From Nymphaea colorata (lineage: Eukaryota; Streptophyta; Magnoliopsida; Nymphaeales; Nymphaeaceae): 64,000 bases of DNA. The stretch covers positions 13,871,868 to 13,935,867 of the forward strand of contig NC_045150.1 in the NCBI RefSeq assembly GCF_008831285.2, written 5' to 3'. Shown here in pieces: positions 24,249 through 35,360 of this stretch (its first letter is position 1; each line of letters opens with the position of its first letter). The position numbers and the translations under genes are program-made. The notes beneath the pieces are model-generated. The model did not search any database. It worked only from the letters and a program-made list of their open reading frames with translations, and was not told where the DNA came from.

Positions 24249-24805
24249 ACAATCTTTTTAGTCATCTTTTTCTTACAAGATATATCTTCTCTATATAGAG
24301 TACCTTCTTGGGACACTCTTTTTCGTGACGACTGTTTTATTAATGCAAATCTGTTTGTTGGCCCATGCCCACCCGAACTCAGCTGAACACTCTCTTCTCA
24401 TTGCTCTCATCATGAGCAACTGTCATCACCCTCTTTCCCTCTTTCTCTCTCTGTCTCTTGCTCTCTCCAATTTGGCCTGATTTGTTTTTTTATTCTGTAA
24501 CATCTCTTAGGGTGGAAAGATTAACGGAAGATGTGGACTGCAAAAGAGTCATGCATGGAATATTCTTCTGTCAGATTTTTCTTTCTTTGACAAGTAGCCT
24601 AAACCAGTGTTGTTAGAGGTGCACATCTGCATGAGGTCTCTGTGCATCACCTAGAAGAGCGCCTCAAAGCATCTGAGTGATGCATCATTGACCTAATTAA
24701 GATGTGTGGCATGACGACCTAATTATGTTGTGTGGCATATATATATATATATATATATATCTGTGTGTGTGTATATTGAAATCGGGCAGCTATTTTTGTG
24801 CTCGA

Positions 24806-25148
24806 ATGGTTATTTTGTATCATTAAAAACTGCTGTAAAAGTTGTATTCCATTATTTAAAACCATGATCAAGCAACTGATCATTGCAAATGCATCTTTTG
24901 ATGGATTCAAGGTGACAATCACCTAGAAGACGTTGCTAGGATGTCGCATTTGAGAACTCATGGAAACCCATGCTGGGGACATCCAGCTACACCTTGATAG
25001 GGAAGAGAAGCGACCTTTTAGGGTTGACAGATTTGGAGTTTAAGAAAGCTGTGGCATATAGAGAAAAGTCGATGTCATTAATTGTTTAAGAGCTACAAAA
25101 TAAATGGAGACATGCAAAACATGATGTAACTTCACAAGAAACGGACTA
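24806..25148 (+). repeat. Spacer direct repeat, unit A1
   Basis: About 340 bp sharing most bases with 25,635-25,985 (A2). Shared landmarks are TTTTGTATCATTAAAA, GACAATCACCTAGAAGA, GGGGACATCCAGCTACA and CTTCACAAGAAACGGAC. In A1 the coding-like frame of A2 is cut by TAA (ATTGTTTAAGAG) and a TAA after the shared ACGGAC. Confidence 0.85.
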
Positions 25149-25544
25149 AGTATTGAGGCCTTTTCATGTATGACTATCAAAGCTAGTGCTATCTAGATGA
25201 TAAAATCATGAAATATCGGGCCAAGAACAAACTGGTACAATTCAAATTGGTTGATTCAAACCAATTTTCACATGTAAAAATGTAAAATAGATGACAAGAA
25301 AACAGCAAAGTACAAATTAAGAACAGCAAAGAAACGTCAACACATTCGTTGTCTTTCTCCTGGCCTTGCTTGTCTTCAATTTAGTTGGCCCGAGAGAATT
25401 TGATTGTTGTTGGTGGTGGCCTTTTTTGTCTTCGATTTAGTTGATGTAGTAGAGCCCATGTATATCTTTCGTATCCATCACCAAATCCTCGTTTGGGGTT
25501 TCTGGAGAAAATAACGTGGCAATCAAGATATTTTGGTTAGTTTG

Positions 25545-26092
25545 CTAACGGATGGCTATTAGGAAATTTCTGTAACATAAGCTGTGCTAGATTGTCAACA
25601 AGAGGAAAATGTCTAATTCCTTTAAACTGAAGTAACATCAAATGGTTATTTTGTATCATTAAAACTGTTGTAAAAGTTTTATTCCATTATTTAAAACCAT
25701 GGTCAAGCAACTGATCGTTGCAAATGCATCTTTTGATGGATTGAGGTGACAATCACCTAGAAGACATTGCTAGCTTGTTGCTTTTGAGAACTCACAGAAA
25801 ATCCATGCTGGGGACATCCAGCTACAGCTTGATAGGGAAGAGCAGCGACCTTTTAGGGTTGACAGATTTGGAGTTTAAGAAAGCTGTGGCATATAGAGAA
25901 AAGTCGACGTCATTAATTGTTTTAGAGCTACAAAATAAATGGAGACATGCAAAACATGATGTAACTTCACAAGAAACGGACCAAGATATTTTGGTTAGTT
26001 TTGCTGACCGATGGCTATTAGGAAATTTCTGTAACATAAGCTGTGCTAGATTGTCAACAAGAGGAAAATGTCTAATTCCTTTAAACTGAAGT
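25545..26092 (+). repeat. Spacer direct repeat, units B1-A2-B2
   Basis: B1 (25,545-25,632) and B2 (25,986-26,092) both contain GATGGCTATTAGGAAATTTCTG, then AGCTGTGCTAGATTGTCAAC and TCTAATTCCTTTAAACTG. They flank A2 (25,635-25,985). AGCTGTGCTAGATT also lies directly at the outer edge of the Copia LTR in both arms. This suggests that the B units are related to the host sequence into which that Copia inserted. Confidence 0.75.
25775..26089 (+). other. Unrecognised 104-codon open frame in the spacer
   Basis: The A2-B2 repeat pair holds an uninterrupted frame with SLIGKSSDLLGLTDLEF, LIVLELQNKWRHAK and ILVSFADRWLLGNF. The residue mix is protein-like, but no domain is recognised and the A1 copy is broken by stops. 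It could be an exon relic. No start context or promoter is evident. Confidence 0.25.
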
Positions 26093-26538
26093 TGTAGATC
26101 CATGTGCCATCTGTATTTGATGTTGGCATACATGGTTTTGTATTTTCTGGTGGAAGATTTGGATCATTCCCAATTAAGTCTTCTTTCTTAAAGCTCGTTT
26201 CCTTTTCCACCACTTATTGCAAACCCTAAGGATGGACATACCACTTAGGTAAGGGACAGAAGCCGGGCATATTAAATTTCCTTTTCTTTATAATTTAGCA
26301 CTATCTTAAAATATATTTGGTGATAAACATACATTAAGTTAGTTATTTTTTATTTTATTAATATACCATAATAATTAAAAAAGGAATGGCACTTATAACA
26401 TCAAAATTTTAAAAGTTGAAAAAATACTTTTTTTTATAAAAGTAATTTGAACTTAATCATTGTTTAGATTAAATTAGTGTTTATAATGAACACATTAGGA
26501 GACTCAGATTTTGTTCAGAACACTTCTTAACACAAATA

Positions 26539-26574
26539 TAAGAGGTCTGTTGGTTTTTGTTTGTGATCGAAGTA

Positions 26575-26609
<35 letters not shown>

Positions 26610-26666
26610 ATGTAAGAGGTCTGTTGGTTTTTGTTTGTGATCCAAGTAGGGTGTGCGTGTGTATAT

Positions 26667-26700
<34 letters not shown>

Positions 26701-26800
26701 ATTGTAAGAGGTCAGTTGGTTTTTGTTTGTGATCGAAGTAGTGTGTGTGTGTGTGTGTATTTTCATTATTTGTTTACATATATATATTGTAAGAGGTCTG
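26539..26800. repeat. Minisatellite with embedded (GT)n and (TA)n
   Basis: Units start with TAAGAGGTC at 26,539, 26,613, 26,704 and, shortened, 26,790. Each full unit runs TTGGTTTTTGTTTGTGATC, then AAGTAGTGTG, then a GT run and, in the first two units, a TA run. Unit length varies with the microsatellite. The minus-strand open frame across it is an artefact of the repeats. Confidence 0.88.
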
Positions 26801-26900
26801 TGTGTCTGTTGTCCAATTTAACTTGATAGATAGTTAGGAGAAAAATACAGAGAAAAAAGTGATATGTATTTTCATTATCTATTATTAGTTATACACACAC

Positions 26901-26942
<42 letters not shown>

Positions 26943-26992
26943 TGACAGTGCTGTCTCTTTTATAATAAAAAATATTGAGAAAAGCCTTATCA

Positions 26993-27817
26993 ATGTAAAT
27001 TATTTGTTTCTATTCAACAGGGTGGTGCCCCTCTTTTTTGACTTCTCGACCACTAAAAGTGAAGTGTGGTCCAAGAAAGAAATAAAGTGATAGCTCCATG
27101 CATTTTGAGTTCTTATGCACGTCTAGAGAGAGTGGGAGAGAGAGAGGGGGAGGAGAGAGAACAAACAGAAAGATGGAATTCCTTCCAGCATTAGATAGTG
27201 ACGATCGGCAACCATGAAGATTCGTGAGGACCATGGTGTAGGTACTGTGAATAGCTTTAAAATAGGGAAGGGAAGCTGGTCGATCAAGGCATCTTTCAGA
27301 TGTGGTTTCATTAGCATATGTGTTTTCTATATGCTTTTGTGGTGATGCTGCTTTGTGTTGAAGTCGGTGATATACATGAGAGACTTCCTTCATAAAAAAG
27401 GATGAAAAGTTGTGGAAACTTGTTCTTCTGCTTGAAGATTCATATTTAGCACATGTTGAATCATATAAATTAGACTGTCAATTGCTTCTGATGTAACAGA
27501 TTTGGATTTTTCATGTTGCCATGGTATTCATAATTCCTGTCTTTGATAGCCACCATATTGCCATGGGAAGCACAATCTACCAACTTCACATAAGTATTTT
27601 GATTCGAGCCTTTCTATTCCACCTCTAAGTCTGTGTCTTTCCCACCAAGACAGGAACTTTAATATCAACAATGTCATATCATGTAAATTAACGGTTTCTA
27701 TTCAACGGGGTCGTTCCTCTCTTTTTTTACTTGTCTACCACTGAAAGTGAAAGTGTGGTGGAAGAAAGAAACAGAGTAACTGCTCCATGCCCTTTGACTT
27801 CTCTTGCATGAAGAGAG

Positions 27818-27845
<28 letters not shown>
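26993..27845. repeat. Pair of ~160-bp direct repeats (26,993-27,160 and 27,682-27,845)
   Basis: Both copies run ATGTAAATTA, TTTCTATTCAAC, CCACTGAAAGT or CCACTAAAAGT, TGCTCCATGC, and end in GAGAGA microsatellites. About 520 bp of unrecognised sequence separates them. Confidence 0.8.
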
Positions 27846-27848
<3 letters not shown>

Positions 27849-28494
27849 CGGGAATTACATGTTTTGTTCTTATTTTAAATAGTAGTCTGTGCTGGCGAGT
27901 GGAAAAGAGAGATGAGCCCGACAAATCCTAAGATCTGTTTTAGTAAAAGAACTGAAGTATGCAACTTTAGTTTGAAAGCGGAGAGCGCTTCAGGACATAG
28001 TGGATCCTTCAGGTCCCTTTTTCAACAGTACCGAGGAGTAACCAGTCATTACATAATCAAGATGGTTGAAGTTTTCTTGGGAATAAGATGAATGGTGAAG
28101 AAGTTTAACAACACTGTGACTGTTCACCAGTAGCAACCTATTTCCCCATGTAACTTCTTATATAAGGTCATTTCAAACGTGCTGGCTCTTAGAGAGGCTT
28201 TAGGCAAGACAATCCCAATTGTAAAATAAATTTTTTGTTGACCTATTATAGCACCTTTTTGGATAGAGAGAAAGTAGGATAAAAGGAAAAGAATGGAAAG
28301 GGAAAGAAGGGATTTGAAAAGAAAAGGAGAGGAAAGAAAATAGAATGAAACAAATTGTTATAAAAGCTTGTTTGAATAGAAAAAAAAGAATTGTTCAAAC
28401 TATGTTTGTTTAAACTACATAAAGGAAAAGAAAGAAATAATTTAAGTTGTTTGAATAGAAAGAAAGAACTTTAGTTTGATTTGCACACTGGGAA

Positions 28495-29102
28495 GGCACA
28501 AAATGACAAGAAAATGTGGATGAAGCTGGACTAGGGCTAGCTAGATCATAAAATCTGGAAGGGTCTGGTCATTAATAGCCGTCATTTTCTTTCTTAATAA
28601 GACCAGAAAAAATATGTTATCAATTAAACATTTTCATTATTTGGGTCAAATGACTCATAAATCCAGTGTTTCTTTGGTCAATGTTTGCCATGAGCCAGAC
28701 CCAACTAGCATTCAATCGACCATATTTTTTGTGTTAAGACTGAACCAATTTAAAAAATAAATACACTCTATAGAGATCTTCCCTTGTGCCGGGTGAGCAA
28801 GAGGGGTATTTCATCCTACCGCTCAACAAGAGGGGTATTTCATCCCTAGAGCCAATTTTGTATCAGGTGTACCACAGTCGCAGGTTCATTGAAATTCAAC
28901 ATAATCAGCCTCTGTGATGGTAAACCCTAAATAAAATGTACTTATTTCATTGTCAGAAATAAATAATGAATCATGACTAGTTTAGATATATAATTGAGCA
29001 AGGTCATCTGTAGACTTAGATAATGTTTGTTATTTGTTGGGTTAGGCATCTTCCCAGATAGAAAACATACAAGAAGCATCAAACAAATCAATGCTAGTGG
29101 GA

Positions 29103-29136
<34 letters not shown>

Positions 29137-29460
29137 GAGTGTGTCTGTGTGTGTGTTGATCAAAACTGCCATAAAAGTTGGATTGCATAATGGAAAACCA
29201 TGGTCAAGCAATGGATCGTTGCAAATGCATCTTTTGCAATGTTTTTTATCGACAACAAGCAAACAAATAACCATCCAGCCGTGGAGGTTCATCTTTGAAT
29301 CACTTGAATATTCAGAAATGATCGCTCCAATCGATTGTTAATCACCCATTTTAATTACCCTTAAACATGTTTAAAGTATGATGACATTCGTTTATTTTCC
29401 AGTCAACGTTGTAAAATATATGGATCATATGAATATCCCATCAAAGGATGTAGGATGGCC
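28495..29460 (+). repeat. Dispersed non-coding repeat, copy 2 (spacer)
   Basis: A diverged copy of 16,385-17,130 in the same orientation (GAAAATGTGGATGAAG, TTTGGGTCAAATGACT, AGAGATCTTCCCT). It includes a local duplication CAAGAGGGGTATTTCATCC at 28,818 and 28,846. Its last part (29,160-29,460) matches 43,930-44,290 in inverse orientation more closely than it matches the arm copies. Confidence 0.7.
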
Positions 29461-29559
29461 CAGCAAAGCAAAATTACTATGATCTTTCAAAAAATTGATT
29501 CCTCATGACATTCAGAAATAACCCAACCTTCATCTTTTTTCCTATGATATTGTATACTT

Positions 29560-29775
29560 GTGGATCCACAGAAGTGTGCTGCAGCTCGATCTCATATCTC
29601 ATATCGGGCATTGACCAGTTCCACAGTTTCAAGTGGCCGAAGAAGAAGAAAGAGGAGAGGGGGTTGGTGGAGGAGGAGAAACTGCACTTTAGCCACCAGC
29701 ATTGTCATGGGATGTCGCTCGTCGATTTCTTCAATCGATGCGGCTTCAGTTTTTGACACTAAAGGTCAATGGTGA
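29560..29775 (+). other. Unrecognised short frame at the inner end of the right arm
   Basis: A 71-codon frame starting MDPQKCAAARSHISY, followed by a basic tract (RRRRKRRGGWWRRR) from a GA-rich stretch. It pairs with 23,777-23,980 (-) in the left arm, which has the same start. The basic tract is compositional. No family is recognised. Confidence 0.2.
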
Positions 29776-31189
29776 AGCTCTCTCTAAGGAACGTAGGTGA
29801 CCTTAGACATAATTTCTTGCTTAGGTGACGTACGTGGAGGGCTATATATCTATATGATCCAAAATATTGCATGCCTAAGGTGTGGTTTGTACAGGTGAAA
29901 AGTGAAAACTGGAAGGAAAGTACCTCTAACATCACAAAGCACCCATCTAAATATGCTTTCTATATCAAAATTTTATCCCTCTATACATATCATTCTTGCA
30001 GCCAAAACAATACCAAAAGCCAAATTTTTCATTATAACTTGCGACCTTTGAAAGTTGATCAAACAAACTGATGGTCGCAAACATCATCTCTAAGAACTGA
30101 TCGCCTTCTAACCAATACTTCCGGCTCAAACCGGACTGTTGCTTTAATGCCCACGTTTTTCTTTTTCTTTTTCTTTATTATCACAAAAATTCTAATAAGA
30201 GTATAGGCTATAATTGGTAGATTCAATAACTGATAAAAATAGTTGAAACTGTCCACTATATCATAAAGGGGGCAGTCATGGAAAGAAATGAATGGGTTAC
30301 CAAATATATACCCAGGTAGAAGTGGTAACTAAAAATATTAAAAGAAACTAAAGATGATTGAGGGCAGCTGAGAAGCCTTCCTGAGAAAAATCATTTGTGG
30401 GTGTTGCTCGTCATGTATTGGCCTTATTTAACCCCATACCTCAGGTTCCCATTTGCTGCAGCCATAGGGGGAAGGGTTCCAGCAGTTAGAAATTAGGAAA
30501 AAGTCAAAGATAACCCTTGTTTTCCTGCATCTCGGGGTGAAGATCAAGATCAAAGAGGCACTGGTCCACGTGACTGTTATCCGCAGCTTGGAGGATCAAG
30601 AAAGCCAAGGAGCTAGGGTGCTGAGTAAAAAATCAGGGGCTGTACAGTTAGAGAGACCCTGGTAAGTGTTATAAAGTTTATTTTATAAATAATCTATATA
30701 GGTAGGTATATATATATATATATATAAAGCAAGGAGAATTCTACTTGGTGGGGCTGAAATGATACATGTAAATGCATGTTTTACAACGAAATCGTGCTAC
30801 ACTGCCTTCGAACGCAGCCTTCTTGGCGGACTGAATTGATTGCAGCATAGAGCAATAAGGTATGGGAATACTCAGCTATGAGTGCAGCATGTAGCCCTTA
30901 TACATATATATACCTACCTATATATTTACATGAATCTATGTATTTACGTGCCTAGATATGAATAGATGTGTGAAGTGTTATATTCTGGAAATGATGCACA
31001 ACACTCTTAGTCTTAGACATCTCTGATTGCCTAAAAATAAATATATATATGCATGTATGAGGTGTAATTACCTGTGTGCAGAAAAATAAATGGGTATTTT
31101 TAGGGTAATACATGAGCTGTTTGTGAAAGAATATATATAATGTGGTACTATGTTCATAATATAGCTATATGAAGCACACTGTGACACCC
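29776..31189. other. Right-arm non-coding segment
   Basis: Inverse match of left-arm 22,324-23,770. Includes the counterpart of the YWPYLTPY block at about 30,400-30,625 with one in-frame TAG. It also has a ~70-bp stretch (30,780-30,850, containing CGAACGCAGCCTTCTTGG) with no counterpart in the left arm. No gene is supported. Confidence 0.5.
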
Positions 31190-32420
31190 TTGTACTAGAA
31201 TTGTCTGTAACATGTGTTTCTAGTTCCATGAAGGTTTAAGTATGCTGAAATTGATGGTATGTGCACATGAAAGTAATTGGAACCAGTTTGAACTGTCGTG
31301 GAACTTGAGGAACTAGGAATGGTTCTAGGCAACTCAATAAGAGGTAAACTCTCTTTTAGCTCATCAATAGGTCTAGACTTAATACATTCAGATCTGGACG
31401 ACGACTTTAGCTAACTTGAAATGTTTGAGGCAGTAAAAGAGGGACCACAATGAGAGTATAAAAAATTTCTTTCATAAAAAATAACATGTCTAGATATGAT
31501 GACACGATTAGAGATTGGATTGTAACAAACACAACCTTTATGACAGCTGCCATACCCAATGAAGACGCAGGTTTGAGCTTTGGCTTCTAGTTTTGAAGCA
31601 CGTTTAGGCCCATTCAATGGATAGACGGTACAACCAAAGGTTCTTAGATGACTGTATTTGGGAACTTCATGCAAGAGCTTCTCATACGGCATCATTTGCA
31701 AGTCTGCAAAAGGCAACCTGTTAATAACAAGAACAACAGTCTTAAAAGCATGAAACCAAATTTTTTGTGGCATATTGGCATGAATAATCATGGTGAGTCC
31801 CACTTCCACCAGATGCCTATGCTTCCTTTCTACTATCTCGTTCTACTGGGATGTGTAAGGGCATGTTATCCATCGATGAATACCTTGATTTTCAAGAAAT
31901 GTGCTAAATTCTTTGCTCATGAACTATCCTCCTCCATCTGAATGGAAAATTTTCATTTTTGTTTCAAGTTGACGCTCTACTATGCTTAAAAAGGTTTTAA
32001 AACATGGAAGTGTATCACTTTTCTTTGACAAGGGAAAGATCCATGAGAAGTGAGAGTAGTGGTCAACCACTAAGAAACAATACATGTACCATTCTCGTAA
32101 AGCACATGGTGCTGGTCCCCAAATATCAACACGTAACGCTTCAAGAGGTTTGATTGCATGAAATGAATTTGATGTAATCCAAGCATTTTTTAAGTTACCC
32201 CAAATATCTCCTCCTCCATCTGAATGGAAAATGAATTTTATACATTTTTCCAAGCACACATGAAGAACAAAAATCTAATTTACGTTTTTCATCAACAGAA
32301 ATTAAACCAGCAACTTTCAACGAGTTTAACAACTGAAAGTGAGCATGTCCTAGATGCAAATGCCATAACTAAATGTCTCAGTAAGAATTTTGAGAAACCA
32401 AAGAAGTATTAGTAGTCTTT
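31190..32420 (-). pseudogene. Copia integrase, right arm, truncated before reverse transcriptase
   Basis: On the minus strand 32,259-31,924 has DIWGPAPCALREW, VVDHYSHFSWIF and HSDGGG. 31,809-31,411 continues with VEVGLTMI, KIWFHAF, RLPFADLQMMPYEKL and FGCTVYPLNGPKRA, the C-terminal integrase region. The frame is broken between them, and a short rearranged repeat (TCCTCCTCCATCTGAATGGA at 31,926 and 32,211) is inserted. The element ends near 31,190 at the same point as the left copy. Confidence 0.8.
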
Positions 32421-33140
32421 TATTGATCGTCATTTCCAATACTGAAAGGATTGCTAGTAGAGTCCTTCCTTTCTCTCGTCCATCTATAGAGTCCTCCTTT
32501 CTCAAGTGGCCCTGTGTAAAGAATCTCACCCGTCTGCATATTCTTAACAATAAAACCATTAGAGGAAAATTCAATAGAGCATTGGTTGTCTTTGGTGAAC
32601 CTTTCTACTGACATAAGATTCTTGTGTGCTTTAGGAGCATGCAACACATTTTTCAAAACAAAGGATGACGTCTTGCTAGGTAGGTACAACGTTACCTATA
32701 TTTTTAATTTGCATCTTACTACCATTGCCAACTAAAATAGAATTAAAACCATGATAAGGAACTTTACCTTGCATATCTTGTTCTGAATTTGTCACATGGT
32801 GGGAGGCACCTGTGTCTGGATACCAGGCTGAGTCTTGAGTATTGCTGACATTTTCTCGGCTACTAGATGCATTATCAGATTTTCCCATGTTGAGTGTCAT
32901 GGCCATAAACACTTTTGGAATATCGTAACATTGTCGAGCTGTGTTATTTCTTCTGCCAAAATACTGACAAGTTATTCCTTGGTTAGACTTGTTAGTATTA
33001 TTGTTTTTTCCATAGTTTCCTCTTCCTCCATTACCGCCTCTACCCCTACCACCATTACAGTTGCCATGCCCTTGCCCTTGTTCAGCAATAAAGGCAGTGG
33101 CAGTGTCTTCAACCTGAGTCATCTGGGATGAAGAAAGCAT
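32420..33140 (-). pseudogene. Copia nucleocapsid/protease region, right arm
   Basis: Minus strand. 33,140-32,676 has a Gly/Arg/Asn tract, a knuckle with Phe for the second Cys (CQYFGRRNNTARQCY) as in the left arm, the protease motif WYPDTGASHHVT, and an intact NSEQD. A frameshift follows at about 32,690, after which LPSKTSS, LHAPKAHKNLMSV and GGLYRW continue in another phase. The shared Cys-to-Phe change shows that the defect predates the arm duplication. Confidence 0.8.
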
Positions 33141-33149
33141 TCCAAGTCG

Positions 33150-33804
33150 TCACTCTTGAGTAATTAACATATCATATAATTCAGACCATGAAGGCAGATC
33201 TTTGAATGCAGTAACTGTGGTAATAAAAGATTCATATTCGGAATTCAGTCCATTCAAGGTATAGAGAACAAGGTCTGTATCTGAGACAAAGTGCTGCACT
33301 CTGCTAAGATAATCATGTAAGAAACTAATATGTTGAAGGTATTCAGTCATAGACATTCCTCCCTTTTTTATGTTTTGTAATTCTCTTTTCAGCTGAATAA
33401 TAGGAAACTGCGAGTGAATCTCATTGGGGTGGTTGTGAGGCATACTGTTTTTCAAGGATGCACCAAGCATCTATAGCCGTGCCAACACGAACCAGTTGTG
33501 ACATGACTAGTTGAGTCACAGTGACTTTGATCCAATTTAGTGCAATTTGGTCTTCATGATACCATAAATCATCAGCAGTATTTTCTTGGGTGTGTGCTTC
33601 ATCAAGAAATTCAGGTGGAGCAGAACATATTCCATTAACATACTTGATCAAATTTTGACTTTTCATAACACTTTCAATTTGAGAACACCAGAGAAGATAA
33701 TTTGATCGATCAAGCTTGACTGAAACCAAACTTAAGAAAGCATTCCATTGTGTACCTGGTGGAGTAGAAGTGCAAGGAGCGTTAGATGAGGACAATGCAG
33801 CCAT
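33150..33804 (-). pseudogene. Copia gag, right arm
   Basis: Start ATG at 33,804 with the same first residues as the left copy. It is in phase to about 33,421, where a small sequence replacement near 33,405-33,435 shifts the frame. LKRELQNIKKGGMS onward continues in the second phase to 33,150. The protein differs from the left copy at about one residue in seven over the first 120. Confidence 0.82.
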
Positions 33805-34558
33805 ATTATACTAGAAATTTCTCCCTCGTTCAATCAACAGCCGACGACCACAGTCAATATGATTTGTGTTTGATAAACAAAAAAGGTGACTGAGGAGGTG
33901 GATCGGGCGACTGAAGGGGCAGATAGGCCTCGGTGGTACTCCCTTGATAGCACGCTCCTTGGTGGACAGGTGAACACAAAAGGAAACAGCGTGCCCCCTG
34001 GTGACGGCTGGAAACAGCGTGACCTTCCCTTGTTGAGAGATAGAAAAAGAAGTCAACAGCGTGCTCCTCGATGAAGGCTGGAAAGAGCGTGGCCTTCCTT
34101 AGACAGAAAAGGAGTTATGTGCCTCGGTGAAGGCAGGAAACAACACACTCCAAAAGGAAGGCACGTGCCTCAATGAAGGCATGAAACAACACACTCGGTG
34201 CCACACCCTTGTTCAAACACTAAAAGGAGTAGCACACTCCTCGGTGAAACAGTGCAGTCCTCGGTGAAAACAAGAAGGAGCACGCTTCTTGGTGAAGACA
34301 GGAAGACAAGAAGCAGCATGCTCCTCGGTGAAGACAGGAAGCAGCACACTCCTCTGTCGTTTCCCTGGTTATGCCAAAAACTGTGGATGTAGGAAGAGGA
34401 ACAGGAGACGCACCAGGGGGTGCAGCAAAGAGAGTGGCTGGAAAACGATGGTGCCGACATCAAACAATGATCGTCATCCAGACAGGTGAAGCGTGGCTCT
34501 AGAAAGTGCAAAATATGGAAGACCACGGTGAAAGCAGTTGCAGGATTTGATACCAAGT
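33805..34558 (-). mobile_element. Copia leader, right arm
   Basis: Counterpart of 18,890-19,618, with many copies of a GCACACTCCTCGGTG-like motif on the plus strand. Repeat number and order differ from the left arm. Plus- and minus-strand frames here (33,886-34,622) are treated as artefacts of the repeats. A primer-binding-site relic TTGGTATCAAA (minus strand, 34,546-34,556) lies two bases from the LTR. Confidence 0.6.
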
Positions 34559-34885
34559 TGAAAGAAAAGATGAACACACAGGTGTAACGAGGTTTGGCTA
34601 AAATCAGCCTACATCCACACAATGACTCTCTCTTCTATTCTATAACCACACAGAGAGAGTACATATATTTATAGTCACTTTATACAAGTTAGATCCTTGA
34701 TTTTAGGATCTTGATTTACATGACAGATTTGGGCAACATTATAGAAGAAGATAGGGGAAATGATTTCTTTCTCATTTAGAGAAGATTGGTCAGTTTTGGA
34801 TAGCTCTTGAGTTTTGGAAACCATACCCTGTCCTTTGTAACTGATCTTGATCATATCCATTCCATAGATCTTATCATTGTTAACA
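34559..34885 (-). mobile_element. Copia 5' LTR, right arm
   Basis: A 327-bp LTR reading TGTTAACAATG to CTTTCA on the minus strand, with both TG and CA ends intact. It contains a TATA box (GACTATAAATATATG, about 34,663-34,678). It is similar to 18,562-18,889. The element is oriented opposite to the older Copia fragment that it adjoins. Confidence 0.68.
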
Positions 34886-34889
34886 AATC

Positions 34890-35360
34890 TAGCACAGCCC
34901 TATGTTACAGAAATTTCTGAATATTTTCTCCAAGAAGAAGGTCATTCTGCTGGACCAGAAACCCTGGAAGAGGCTTGGTGATTCTTATGAGAGAGATGGG
35001 CTCTATCTACTACATTAACTTGAACACAAACAAGGCACTTCCAGCTGACAATAAGAATGAAGAATCACTCCTATGGCACTATAGGTTGGGATATTTGTTT
35101 GATCTAATTCTCAAAACTGTGTTTCTTAAGCTCGTCTACAATTTTCTAGTATGTGAGGCATGCAATTACGCAAAGATGACTGGACAATCATTTCTTGAAT
35201 CTGAAATAAAAAGCCAATATTGCTTCAACTTGGTTCAGGCCGATGTATGGGGCCCAGCTCCTGCTGTTTCCAACTTTATTTTCAGATACTTTCTCCTGTT
35301 AAAAGATGACAAATCATGGATGAGTTGGGTGTCCTTTCTCAAGAAAAAAGGATGAAGTCT
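34890..35360 (+). pseudogene. Old Copia fragment (GAG-pre-integrase and integrase start), right arm
   Basis: Frame 34,975-35,355 (+) reads SIYYINLNTNKAL, ESLLWHYRLGYL, VCEACNYAKM and QADVWGPAP, then the beginning of the integrase core (YFLLLKDDKSWMSW). The zinc-binding His of RLGH is Tyr here (RLGY) but His in the left arm. The element starts abruptly beside the younger Copia LTR and has no LTR of its own in view. Confidence 0.78.

Larger units (their letters stand above)
24031..29509. other. Spacer between the two inverted arms
   Basis: About 5.5 kb of mosaic repeat DNA with no recognised gene. It includes TA arrays (24,199-24,243; 24,739-24,760; 26,903-26,932; 29,103-29,138) and a ~340-bp direct repeat (24,806-25,148 and 25,635-25,985). 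It also has a GT/TA minisatellite (26,539-26,800), a ~160-bp direct repeat (26,993-27,160 and 27,682-27,845), and copies of the dispersed repeat (25,178-25,345; 28,495-29,460). The 26,100-26,530 and 27,850-28,490 stretches show nothing recognisable. Confidence 0.7.

Noticed and set aside
26527-26766. His-Thr and Ile-Tyr repeat frame on the minus strand
   Set aside because: Translation of (GT)n and (TA)n in a minisatellite.
34170-34622. 150-codon minus-strand frame beside the Copia LTR
   Set aside because: Lies in the repetitive leader, and the left arm does not preserve it.
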